This document shows, one piece after another, positions 1 through 7,485 of a stretch of 64,000 nucleotides of DNA (position 1 is the stretch's first letter; each line of letters begins with the position of its first letter). The stretch covers positions 25,018,459 to 25,082,458 of the forward strand of contig OX388349.1 of the NCBI GenBank assembly GCA_947579665.1, in the 5' to 3' direction. The notes beneath the pieces were generated by a model. That model ran no database searches. It saw only the letters and a program-made list of their open reading frames with translations, and was not told the origin of the DNA. The translations under genes were made by a program, and so were the position numbers. This stretch comes from Sympetrum striolatum (lineage: Eukaryota; Arthropoda; Insecta; Odonata; Libellulidae).

Positions 1-63
1 GGAGTTTACTCCATCCCTGCCGCGGGTTGGCCCGGCATTGCAGTACCGTCGGGATCGGCCCAT
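1..63 (+). ncRNA. U2: U2 snRNA gene, 3' part (cut by window edge)
   Basis: The window opens inside a U2 gene at about nt 126 of the RNA. The 63 bases match the end of the intact copy exactly one 1316-bp period downstream, including the terminal stem-loop with GGTTGGCCCGGCATTGCAGT. The 5' part lies outside the window, so whether this copy is intact cannot be seen. Confidence 0.93.
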
Positions 64-185
64 AATAATTATATCCACTGGTAAAACTGTAAACATAAAC
101 ATTTGCAGTTGTTGTAAAGGTTACGCTCAGGGCAAACGCCCATATTGAGCGAACCTACTTGGAAATTTCCTTTGTATGTATTTTC

Positions 186-246
186 GCTGTAAAAAATGTA
201 AATGATGTTATTTTTTGCTGTAAAAAATTTAAATTGTTATTTTTTG
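186..246 (+). repeat. 31-bp imperfect tandem duplication in spacer
   Basis: Two adjacent copies start at 186 and 217, each beginning GCTGTAAAAAAT and ending in a T run. They differ by a few bases and one indel. A third, degenerate stub (TGTGATAAATAC) follows. The same structure lies at this offset in every spacer. Function unknown; most likely local slippage. Confidence 0.7.
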
Positions 247-323
247 TGATAAATACATTGCAAACTGACTACTTTTTTTAATTTATCCATCCCTTGAACG
301 CACGACACATGGAAATAAATACC

Positions 324-339
324 TTCGAAAAATTTCGAA
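324..339. repeat. Short palindrome in spacer
   Basis: TTCGAAA, two A, TTTCGAA forms a 7-bp inverted repeat with a 2-bp centre. It is repeated in each unit. It could bind a dimeric protein or be chance in AT-rich DNA. Confidence 0.5.
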
Positions 340-1063
340 CGTGAAAAACTCAGACACGTAAAAAAAAATCAAAAACTTGGGCATATTTCCAAAATTGATA
401 ACACTTAATCAAACTCAAACTGACCCGAAACAACCGACGACAACTACAAAAAATGAACAATAAATAAACAATAAACAGTAAAATTGCCGTTTTTGGGGAA
501 AAAATACCTCGGAAAATGCTGAATTACACTGAAAACAAGGAAAAAAATATTTCACATGCACATTGACCAACGAAAACTACTTCAACTCGAAGATCGAAAT
601 TTTTCTCCAGTTCCCCGACGACGAGAAAGTTTTTTTCGCACCCAACCCACGTTTCTACGACAGATTCTTCCAGGACGAATCTTCGGGATCCCCGAAAATC
701 CGATAAACAATCACATAAAAATTCATTCCAGCCAAAGTACATCCTCTGCTAATGTCCCCGAGGGCCCTCCAAGACGACGCGATCCACCCGGTTGCGCATC
801 GAACGCTGCCCCACGCGAAACACACCCCTTTTTGCTATAATTTTGTTAATTCATCAAACTTGTTTCTTCCCGCCTCTGCCACGTAATGGGGAGCGGGAGA
901 TACAATGATTTCCGCCGCCTCTTGCCTTTGGACGCCAGAGGGAGCCAAAGGAGCCGATTATTTCGATTTCTACGATTTGGGGGGGAACGTTTGGACCCTG
1001 TGCCCCCCCAATTTACCCCCGAACCCTGACTATACACTCTAGTATCAAAATCCTACACGACTT

Positions 1064-1084
1064 GAGTACGTAGTGCGTGTACTC
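1064..1084. promoter_or_regulatory. Inverted repeat upstream of U2 promoter, possible distal element
   Basis: GAGTAC and GTACTC flank a 9-nt centre, about 108-128 bp upstream of the U2 start. Distal enhancers of snRNA genes lie farther upstream in vertebrates and are poorly defined in insects, so this is only a candidate. A second hairpin (CCTTTGG/CCAAAGG) lies at 925-951. Both recur in every unit. Confidence 0.25.
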
Positions 1085-1127
1085 GACCTTCCAGGCCCTC
1101 TCGAACCACGATCCTTCAGACCTGCAA

Positions 1128-1191
1128 ACTCTTCGCTGAACCAGGGTTTCAATTTTTTCCCCGCCCCCCCTATACCCTTATAGTACCCTTT
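1128..1191 (+). promoter_or_regulatory. U2 proximal promoter region (representative)
   Basis: Insect snRNA genes use a proximal sequence element at roughly -61 to -41 and a short second element near -32 to -25. Here that window holds the segment around CTTCGCTGAACCAGGGTTTC (1131-1150), then a T run, a C-rich run and TATACCCTTATAGTACCCTT up to the start at 1192. I cannot match it to a species consensus, so the assignment rests on position and on perfect conservation between units. The same sequence precedes the split U2 copies at 2508, 12562 and 25146 and would be the promoter for the inserted elements. Confidence 0.45.
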
Positions 1192-1379
1192 ATCGCTTCT
1201 CGGCCTTATGGCTAAGATCAAAGTGTAGTATCTGTTCTTATCAGCTTAATATCTGATACGTCTCGCATTGCGGGACCAGAATATTAAACTGATTTTTGGA
1301 CTATGGCGGGGTGCTAGGAGTTTACTCCATCCCTGCCGCGGGTTGGCCCGGCATTGCAGTACCGTCGGGATCGGCCCAT
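1192..1379 (+). ncRNA. U2: U2 spliceosomal snRNA (reference copy)
   Basis: U2 snRNA pairs with the intron branch site in the spliceosome. The copy starts ATCGCTTCTCGGCCTTATGG, which is the near-invariant U2 5' end. It carries the branch-site pairing element GTAGTA at nt 34-39 (1225-1230), then the conserved stem-loop IIa region with CTTAATATCTGATACG, an Sm-binding site ATTTTTGG at 1292-1299, and two 3' stem-loops ending in the GGCATTGCAGTACC loop typical of U2. Length is about 188 nt, close to the 187-192 nt of animal U2; the exact 3' end is uncertain by a few bases. Transcription would be by RNA polymerase II from a snRNA-type promoter. It is the standard against which the other copies are described. 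Confidence 0.97.
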
Positions 1380-1395
1380 AATAATTATATCCACT

Positions 1396-1416
1396 GGTAA
1401 AACTGTAAACATAAAC
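1396..1416 (+). terminator. Candidate snRNA 3'-end processing signal (3' box)
   Basis: GGTAAAACTGTAAACATAAAC lies about 17 nt after the U2 3' end, where snRNA genes carry a 3' box directing Integrator cleavage. The A/T-rich core is compatible with a degenerate 3' box, but there is no exact consensus match. It is repeated after every U2 gene, including the 3' fragments that follow the retrotransposons. Confidence 0.3.
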
Positions 1417-2507
1417 ATTTGCAGTTGTTGTAAAGGTTACGCTCAGGGCAAACGCCCATATTGAGCGAACCTACTTGGAAATTTCCTTTGTATGTATTTT
1501 CGCTGTAAAAAATGTAAATGATGTTATTTTTTGCTGTAAAAAATTTAAATTGTTATTTTTTGTGATAAATACATTGCAAACTGACTACTTTTTTTAATTT
1601 ATCCATCCCTTGAACGCACGACACATGGAAATAAATACCTTCGAAAAATTTCGAACGTGAAAAACTCAGACACGTAAAAAAAAATCAAAAACTTGGGCAT
1701 ATTTCCAAAATTGATAACACTTAATCAAACTCAAACTGACCCGAAACAACCGACGACAACTACAAAAAATGAACAATAAATAAACAATAAACAGTAAAAT
1801 TGCCGTTTTTGGGGAAAAAATACCTCGGAAAATGCTGAATTACACTGAAAACAAGGAAAAAAATATTTCACATGCACATTGACCAACGAAAACTACTTCA
1901 ACTCGAAGATCGAAATTTTTCTCCAGTTCCCCGACGACGAGAAAGTTTTTTTCGCACCCAACCCACGTTTCTACGACAGATTCTTCCAGGACGAATCTTC
2001 GGGATCCCCGAAAATCCGATAAACAATCACATAAAAATTCATTCCAGCCAAAGTACATCCTCTGCTAATGTCCCCGAGGGCCCTCCAAGACGACGCGATC
2101 CACCCGGTTGCGCATCGAACGCTGCCCCACGCGAAACACACCCCTTTTTGCTATAATTTTGTTAATTCATCAAACTTGTTTCTTCCCGCCTCTGCCACGT
2201 AATGGGGAGCGGGAGATACAATGATTTCCGCCGCCTCTTGCCTTTGGACGCCAGAGGGAGCCAAAGGAGCCGATTATTTCGATTTCTACGATTTGGGGGG
2301 GAACGTTTGGACCCTGTGCCCCCCCAATTTACCCCCGAACCCTGACTATACACTCTAGTATCAAAATCCTACACGACTTGAGTACGTAGTGCGTGTACTC
2401 GACCTTCCAGGCCCTCTCGAACCACGATCCTTCAGACCTGCAAACTCTTCGCTGAACCAGGGTTTCAATTTTTTCCCCGCCCCCCCTATACCCTTATAGT
2501 ACCCTTT

Positions 2508-2566
2508 ATCGCTTCTCGGCCTTATGGCTAAGATCAAAGTGTAGTATCTGTTCTTATCAGCTTAAT
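2508..2566 (+). pseudogene. U2 snRNA 5' fragment (nt 1-59), interrupted by E1
   Basis: The first 59 nt are unchanged and the normal promoter precedes them. The sequence then switches from CAGCTTAAT to the start of E1. Stem-loop I and the branch-site pairing element remain, but the Sm site and all 3' stem-loops are displaced 4.8 kb, so no functional U2 can be made. It probably serves as promoter and leader for E1. Confidence 0.95.
2542..2566 (+). repeat. E1 target-site duplication, 5' copy
   Basis: U2 nt 35-59, present again at 7332-7356 directly after the element. The maximal duplicated length is 25 bp; the first bases could be shared with the element end. It begins inside the GTAGTA branch-site element and ends at CTTAAT. 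Confidence 0.9.
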
Positions 2567-2801
2567 GCTGGTAGGGCGGGTGCTGCACTCTGACCTAAGC
2601 TGTGAGTCCCCCGGGGTTGTGGTGCGTTGTCGGGCCCCACCAGTGGTAACCCGCTTCGCATACCCTGCCTTCGGAAGGCCCCCTCCGGGGGGTACAAAAT
2701 CTTTCCCCTCCCCCCTCTCTCTCCCCTCTTCTCTTCCCCCTTCTCTTCCCCCTCTCCCCTTGCCCTCTCCCTTCTCCCTCTCCCTTAACCCTTTCCCTTA
2801 A
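2565..2801 (+). other. Upstream ORF in E1 leader, start codon made at the U2 junction
   Basis: The last two U2 bases (AT) and the first element base (G) form an ATG that opens a 78-codon frame ending with TAA, eight bases before the main ATG. Its middle (APPVVTRFAYPAFGRPP) resembles the middle of the E2 upstream frame, but that stretch is also the conserved structured RNA block. In E3 the same ATG (25203) runs 207 codons in a shifted frame because the pyrimidine tract changed length, which argues against a conserved peptide. A regulatory role is possible; a protein product is doubtful. Confidence 0.25.
2595..2695 (+). promoter_or_regulatory. Conserved structured 5'UTR block of E1
   Basis: These 101 nt match 12734-12834 of the diverged E2 at roughly 85-90 percent by eye, while the surrounding leader is unrelated. 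It contains two adjacent hairpins: GCCTT/AAGGC with a CGG loop (2667-2679) and a C5/G5 stem (about 2679-2692). It also contains a longer-range TGCG/CGCA pairing around the invariant CCCCACCAGTGGTAAC. R2-type elements often carry a self-cleaving HDV-like ribozyme at the 5' end, but I could not fit this block to that fold. Function unknown; ribozyme, translation element or packaging signal are candidates. Confidence 0.6.
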
Positions 2802-2809
2802 CCCTTTCC
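2700..2809 (+). promoter_or_regulatory. Polypyrimidine leader before E1 ORF
   Basis: About 110 nt are almost entirely C and T, ending in two copies of a 12-nt motif (TTAACCCTTTCC) immediately before the ATG. The equivalent E2 leader is also pyrimidine-rich although its sequence differs, so composition rather than sequence is kept. An in-frame TAA at 2786-2788 limits how far upstream the ORF could start. Internal translation initiation is a plausible but unproven role. Confidence 0.5.
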
Positions 2810-5800
2810 ATGCCCCGCTCCCGTCCCTCCTCCCCGCCTCCGGCTCGGCGCTCGCGCCGATTCGGCGTCGGAGGGGATTCCTTACCCTCTCCCCCACTCC
2901 CCGCCACCCCCGAAGATGGCGGCGTGGCATCACCGCGCCGCCGCACCCCTTTTTCCCCCCTTTTCGCCCCGTCGGATACGTCGGCGGAGGGTTTGAATTC
3001 TCCCGCCGTGCAAGCGGCGGGAGATTTAAATTCTTCGGTGCCGGACCTGGCGGAGCGCCCTCCTCCCGGCCCCCCCGATCCCCGCAACTCACTAGATACA
3101 CCACCGGGCCCCTCCGACGCTGCCTCGCGGCGCTACAGACGAGGCCGGGCCCCACATCCTCGGGTCCCCCGGATGGCATCTAGTGAATTCTTCTGCCTTG
3201 ACGAGGATGACCCGGACGGAAAAAACGATCGATCTGTCAATACCACAAGCCAACCAGGCGGCCAACTCCACCAGGCCGCCACTACTACGAAACCACCGGG
3301 CGGCCAACAACATCAGGCTGCCGCCACCACATCACCACCGGGCAGCCAACAACATCAGGCCGCCACCACATCCTCACCGGGCGGCCAGCTCCACCAGGCC
3401 GCCACCACATCATCACCGGGCGACCAGCTTCACCAGGTCGCCAGCACCACTGCATCACCGGGCGGCCAACACCATCAGACCGCCAACACCAACAAGCCAA
3501 CCCGGGACACCACAATCAGGAGAGATGGAGACTCCCTGGTTGTGGAATTCCCCGTTCCTGACGTCCTGACGTGCACGGAGCCGGCCTGTTCTGTCACCTT
3601 TAAGGCCAAGGTGTGGACGGCGGCGAAGAGGTCCCTGGAGCGCCACCTTGCGGCCAATCATAACCTGAGGGGCCTCAAGTCGCAAAATTGGTGCTCCATC
3701 TGCGAGTCTGCAATCGGTGCCCGACCATCTGGGCACCCGTGCCTCCGAGCCGCCGTCACTAGACAGAATCAACAGCAGGACGCCAGGACGGAATTCGCGT
3801 GCCCGGATTGTGATTTCTCATGTCCTTCGAAGAGGGGTCTGGCGTCACACCGCATCGCCCATCGGCAGCGAAACCCTTTCCCTGAACCTAACCCTGTCCC
3901 ATATCCCGATCCCCCCACCCCACCCCCCCCCCTCGTTGCAGATGACGACCCTGTGGCGCCGGACCGGACAGAGGAGGAGCCACCCACCGCGGAACCTGCC
4001 GCCCATCCCAGGTCAAACACCCCCGAACGAGTGGAGCCTCCTAAGACGGTCGACCCTGCCCCTGCTCCTGCTGGCCCACTCTCCGAGGTGGAGACGGAGT
4101 GGATCTGCGCCATCAACAACACTCAGGACCGACCGTGGGAGGAGTTTGAAGAGGTCGTTGGGAGGCTCACCACCGCCATCATCGCCCAGCGGCCAAAGGC
4201 TCCACCACCGAACCCGAGGACGAACAGAGGGGGACCGAGACGACCGGCAGCAGGGCAGAACCGCCGCGGTCCCCAGAGATATGACCCCCAGGACGCCGCC
4301 GCCATCCAGCGCCTCTTTCGCCTGAATCCAAGAAAGGCAGTACACTCAATCCTGGAGGAGACCTCCCCTTACTGCGACATCCCCGCGGAGGAGCTGAAAA
4401 CCCACTTCCAACGGGTGTACGGGGACTCGCAGTACACTCCTCCAGAGCAGCCTTTCTTGGAGGGATACAAGGACACCAGCGAGGACGAGCGGGAGGCTCT
4501 CCTCGCCCCCATCACGGCGAAGGAGGTGGCTGCCAGACTGTCCCGGACCACCAACACCGCGCCGGGACCTGATGGCATCACCTGGGGCGACTTAACCAAA
4601 TTCGACCGGAAAGGATCCATCCTCGCCACGGCCTACGAGAGATGCCTGCGGGAGGGAAGAACCCCTGAAGCCTGGAAGACATCTAAGACCGTCCTCATTT
4701 ACAAGAAGGGAGACAAGAGGGCGGTCTGCAACTGGAGACCCATTGCGCTTGGCAACACTATCGCCAAGCTTTACGCAGCCGTCCTGGCCGACCGACTCAT
4801 GACCTGGGCGGTCAGGGGCGGCAGGGTCTCCGGTTGCCAAAAAGGCTTCAGGGAGTTCGAGGGCTGCCATGAACACAACTTCCTCCTGCAGGCAGCCATT
4901 GACGAGGCTAGGAGACGCCGAAGTTCCATCTGCGTGGCGTGGCTGGACCTGACGAACGCCTTCGGGTCGATCCCGCACCAGCACCTAAACAACACCTTGG
5001 AGAGAATGCACATCCCACCTGAATTCCGGCGGGCCGTGGAGGACCAGCAGAGATGCTCCACTATCATCAAGACGACCGCCGGAGACACCGACCCAATCAT
5101 CATCAAGGCCGGTGTCAAGCAGGGTTGCCCGCTCTCGCCCACCATCTTCAACCTGGGCATAGAACCGGTGGTGAGAGCGGCGCTGGAAAAGGCGAACACC
5201 TGCGGTGTGGATGTCCATGGAAACCGCATATCAATCCTGGCGTATGCAGATGACATGGTGCTGGTGGGGAGGAACCAGGAGGCGCTTCAGGAGCTGATGG
5301 ACCGCGTGGGAGAGAGGGCAGCCGCCGCGGGACTCACCTTCAACCAACAGAAATGCGCCACCCTGCATCTGGACTTCCGCACACCTCAACCAGCAGCCGG
5401 CCCAGTCAGAGAGACCGCCTTTTCCATCCAGGGCGGTCATCCGGTCAGCCTGAGGGAGGGGCAGCCTTACTCGTACCTGGGGGTGCCGGCAGGCTTCAAC
5501 GTTTGCCAAACCCCCACCGAGGAACTGCAGCGCCTGGCCGAGGAGGTCAAGAAGATTGACGAAAGCCTCCTCGCGCCATGGCAGAAATTCAAGGCAACCA
5601 AGATCTTTCTCCTCTCCAGGCTGAACTTCATACTCAGGGCCGGCCACGTGCGGAAGGGACCAGTGCAGGAAGTGGACAAGATCGTCAGAGCATGCGGCAA
5701 GCGGTGGCTCCACCTACCCAGGAGGGCCTCAGCAGAGGTCCTCTACATAGACCATCGACGAGGGGGAGCAGGACTGCTACCGATGGCCGACCACCTGGAC

Positions 5801-6928
5801 ATTTTAACGGTGGTCCATGGGTATCGGCTCCTCCACTGCCGAGACCCCGTCGTAAGAAGAGTGGCGTGGGCGCGACTGCGTGAGGTGACTAAGAGGAGAA
5901 TCCGTAGGACACCATCCACCGAAGACTGCGCCGAATTCCTGTCCGGGAGTCTTCGGCAGGAGTTCGGGAATGCGGCGACGGATTTCTCCTCCCTTTTCAC
6001 CCAGGTCCGGGAGTCCTCAAGACGGCTAGGCAAATCCATCGGCCTAGAGTGGAGATGGTCAGGCGTGCTGAGGGAGCTGCAGGTCTGCGTCACGGCTAAC
6101 GGCGGTTCAACAACCAAGGTCCACCCAGGGGCCATCCGGCTCCTGGAGAAGACACTGAAGGCCGCCGTGAGGAACCAGTACCTTGCCAAACTAACATCCA
6201 AACCTGACCAAGGCAAGGTACACGCCGTGGCGAGCAGCTCCCCAATCTCCAGTCACTTTGTGTGGGACGGGCGATACACCCGTTTCTGTGACTGGAGATT
6301 CATCCATCGAGCACGCCTGGACGTCCTTCCGCTCAACGCCTGTCGCCGCTGGGACCCGAATGCAGACAGGCGATGCCGGCGTTGCGGGCATGAGGCGGAA
6401 ACCCTGCCTCATGTCCTCAACCACTGCAAGATACACTCCCGGACATGGCAGCTGAGACACGACGGGGTCCAAAACCGAATCGCTGCAGCCATCCGAGGTC
6501 GCCGTGGGAGGGAAGCGGCCGAACTAAGGGTCAACAGGACGGTGCCGGACTTCCCCCAGCCACTGCGACCGGACCTGCTCCTACTCTCCACCAACCCGGA
6601 CGGGACGAAAACTGCTGCCATAGTGGACGTGACGGTGCCATTCGAGAACACCGAGGAGGCACTCCTGGAGGCGCGGCAACGAAAGATTGAAAAATACGCC
6701 GCGCTCGCTGAACACCTCGCCGCCCAGGGATACGACACGTCCACTGATGCCATAGTCGTGGGGAGCCTGGGGTCGTGGGACCATGCAAATGACCGCGTCC
6801 TACGATCCCTGGGCATCCCTCTCAAATACTCAAACATCATGAGGAAACTCATCGTCTCAGACACTGTTCGGTGGTCCCGTGATATATACACTGAACATAT
6901 CACGGGCCACCGACAATACACAGAATAA
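2810..6928 (+). CDS. E1 retrotransposon protein: zinc fingers, reverse transcriptase, restriction-like endonuclease
   Basis: This 1372-residue single ORF encodes the enzyme that nicks U2 genes and reverse-transcribes the element RNA onto the nick. Residues 1-140 are Pro/Arg/Ser-rich. Six tandem 13-14-residue repeats (PGGQxHQAATTS type) lie at about 146-230. Then come a C2H2 finger (C255, C260, H279, H284), a CCHC finger (C295, C298, H309, C311) and a C2H2 finger (C331, C334, H347, H351), probably DNA-binding. The reverse transcriptase runs from about 510 to 900, with APGPDG at 584-589, catalytic D713 in LDLTNAFG, GVKQGCPLSP, and YADD at 812-815. A CCHC finger follows (C1189, C1192, H1201, C1206), then the PD-(D/E)XK-type endonuclease (P1254-D1255, D1273, K1292/K1295 before Y1296). 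All key residues are present. The start is bounded by an in-frame TAA 24 nt upstream. Confidence 0.95.
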   Translation: MPRSRPSSPPPARRSRRFGVGGDSLPSPPLPATPEDGGVASPRRRTPFSPLFAPSDTSAEGLNSPAVQAAGDLNSSVPDLAERPPPGPPDPRNSLDTPPGPSDAASRRYRRGRAPHPRVPRMASSEFFCLDEDDPDGKNDRSVNTTSQPGGQLHQAATTTKPPGGQQHQAAATTSPPGSQQHQAATTSSPGGQLHQAATTSSPGDQLHQVASTTASPGGQHHQTANTNKPTRDTTIRRDGDSLVVEFPVPDVLTCTEPACSVTFKAKVWTAAKRSLERHLAANHNLRGLKSQNWCSICESAIGARPSGHPCLRAAVTRQNQQQDARTEFACPDCDFSCPSKRGLASHRIAHRQRNPFPEPNPVPYPDPPTPPPPLVADDDPVAPDRTEEEPPTAEPAAHPRSNTPERVEPPKTVDPAPAPAGPLSEVETEWICAINNTQDRPWEEFEEVVGRLTTAIIAQRPKAPPPNPRTNRGGPRRPAAGQNRRGPQRYDPQDAAAIQRLFRLNPRKAVHSILEETSPYCDIPAEELKTHFQRVYGDSQYTPPEQPFLEGYKDTSEDEREALLAPITAKEVAARLSRTTNTAPGPDGITWGDLTKFDRKGSILATAYERCLREGRTPEAWKTSKTVLIYKKGDKRAVCNWRPIALGNTIAKLYAAVLADRLMTWAVRGGRVSGCQKGFREFEGCHEHNFLLQAAIDEARRRRSSICVAWLDLTNAFGSIPHQHLNNTLERMHIPPEFRRAVEDQQRCSTIIKTTAGDTDPIIIKAGVKQGCPLSPTIFNLGIEPVVRAALEKANTCGVDVHGNRISILAYADDMVLVGRNQEALQELMDRVGERAAAAGLTFNQQKCATLHLDFRTPQPAAGPVRETAFSIQGGHPVSLREGQPYSYLGVPAGFNVCQTPTEELQRLAEEVKKIDESLLAPWQKFKATKIFLLSRLNFILRAGHVRKGPVQEVDKIVRACGKRWLHLPRRASAEVLYIDHRRGGAGLLPMADHLDILTVVHGYRLLHCRDPVVRRVAWARLREVTKRRIRRTPSTEDCAEFLSGSLRQEFGNAATDFSSLFTQVRESSRRLGKSIGLEWRWSGVLRELQVCVTANGGSTTKVHPGAIRLLEKTLKAAVRNQYLAKLTSKPDQGKVHAVASSSPISSHFVWDGRYTRFCDWRFIHRARLDVLPLNACRRWDPNADRRCRRCGHEAETLPHVLNHCKIHSRTWQLRHDGVQNRIAAAIRGRRGREAAELRVNRTVPDFPQPLRPDLLLLSTNPDGTKTAAIVDVTVPFENTEEALLEARQRKIEKYAALAEHLAAQGYDTSTDAIVVGSLGSWDHANDRVLRSLGIPLKYSNIMRKLIVSDTVRWSRDIYTEHITGHRQYTE

Positions 6929-7331
6929 TCCACACAAAAAGTGCAAGTGACAGTGAAAGTGTGTGAAAAGACTAAAAACTTGCCGAGAAGCGATCAAATT
7001 TCTCTAAACTATGTTAAATTGTTCTGTGGCGATTGCCTATCTATCTTCTTTGAATTTTTTTTTTTTTAATTTTGAGTTAATCGAAGAATGAACATTTACC
7101 TATGCCCCTCAGGCAAATGAATAAAAATATTCATTAAAACGGCGGTGATAACGCCAAATACTTGCCCTTCAGGCAAATTAGGAATTAGGATTTTGAAAGG
7201 CTTCATATTATAAAAGCCATAATTTATATAACTTCTAGATAAACTGGGCTGAACATGCCACTGGCATGAATTAATGTATTACCTTCTATTTGAATTTTGA
7301 CATGTATTTTGAAATATTTCAATAAACAAAC
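6929..7331 (+). other. E1 3'UTR with multiple hairpins
   Basis: Several small stem-loops are visible: TGCC/GGCA (7103-7115), AATGAATA/TATTCATT (7116-7135), GGCG/CGCC (7141-7155) and TTGCC/GGCAA (7162-7176). The first and last share nearly the same sequence (GCCCYTCAGGCAAAT), so one hairpin is duplicated. The end, ATGTATTTTGAAA then CAATAAAC, is also found at the E2 terminus. In R2-like elements the 3'UTR is what the reverse transcriptase recognises, so these are candidate recognition structures. Confidence 0.6.
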
Positions 7332-7485
7332 TAGTATCTGTTCTTATCAGCTTAATATCTGATACGTCTCGCATTGCGGGACCAGAATATTAAACTGATT
7401 TTTGGACTATGGCGGGGTGCTAGGAGTTTACTCCATCCCTGCCGCGGGTTGGCCCGGCATTGCAGTACCGTCGGGATCGGCCCAT
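7332..7485 (+). pseudogene. U2 snRNA 3' fragment (nt 35-188) after E1
   Basis: U2 resumes at nt 35 and continues unchanged to its end and 3' flank. It has the Sm site and 3' stem-loops but no promoter and no stem-loop I. Its first 25 bases are the second copy of the target-site duplication. Confidence 0.95.

Larger units (their letters stand above)
64..1191 (+). repeat. U2 inter-gene spacer (representative of every unit)
   Basis: About 1128 bp separates consecutive U2 genes and recurs unchanged by eye in every unit. The first half is AT-rich with A and T runs, an imperfect 31-bp tandem duplication (186-246) and a near-perfect palindrome (324-339). The second half is more mixed and holds two short hairpins (925-951 and 1064-1084) before the U2 promoter. 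I found no tRNA, 5S rRNA or second snRNA. Open frames of 94, 72 and 63 codons exist (556-840 +, 524-742 -, 846-1037 -), but they recur only because the unit recurs, have low-complexity compositions and resemble nothing I know, so I treat the spacer as non-coding. Confidence 0.85.
2567..7331 (+). mobile_element. E1: U2-inserted non-LTR retrotransposon, Utopia-like, family A, full length
   Basis: A 4765-bp element sits exactly after U2 nt 59. It has a 243-nt 5'UTR, one ORF of 1372 codons and a 403-nt 3'UTR ending with AATAAACAAAC, with no poly(A) tail. Flanking duplications of up to 25 bp show insertion by target-primed reverse transcription. It combines N-terminal zinc fingers, a reverse transcriptase and a C-terminal restriction-like endonuclease, and it targets U2. 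This matches the Utopia lineage, known from wasps, oomycetes and reptiles; no RNase H-like domain of the oomycete type is evident. It differs from E3 at about ten residues, so it is a somewhat older relative. Nothing in it looks inactivated. Confidence 0.93.

Noticed and set aside
556..840. 94-codon frame in the spacer (+), with 72- and 63-codon frames on the other strand, repeated in each unit
   Set aside because: They repeat only because the array unit repeats. They overlap each other on both strands, have no recognisable domain and lie in what is clearly U2 spacer.
2595..2695. HDV-like self-cleaving ribozyme
   Set aside because: Position and R2 precedent make it attractive, but I could not lay out the nested double pseudoknot or the catalytic cytosine strand by hand, so I report only a structured block.
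2785..2809. Telomere-like repeats (TTAACCC) before the family A ORF
   Set aside because: Only two copies of a 12-nt motif inside a pyrimidine tract; not an insect telomere repeat and not an array.
2595..3179. Long antisense frames across the 5' part of family A elements
   Set aside because: They mirror the GC-rich, stop-poor sense ORF and the pyrimidine tract; low-complexity products with no domains.
3183..3569. 128-codon frame overlapping the E1 ORF (and equivalents in E3 and E4)
   Set aside because: It lies in the repeated N-terminal region, where a tandem repeat with a period divisible by three keeps other frames open. No independent start context or homology.
2567..7331. Assignment to R2 because of similar domain order
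   Set aside because: R2 inserts in 28S rRNA genes. These insert in U2 at one exact base, which matches Utopia; the reverse transcriptase tree would settle it.
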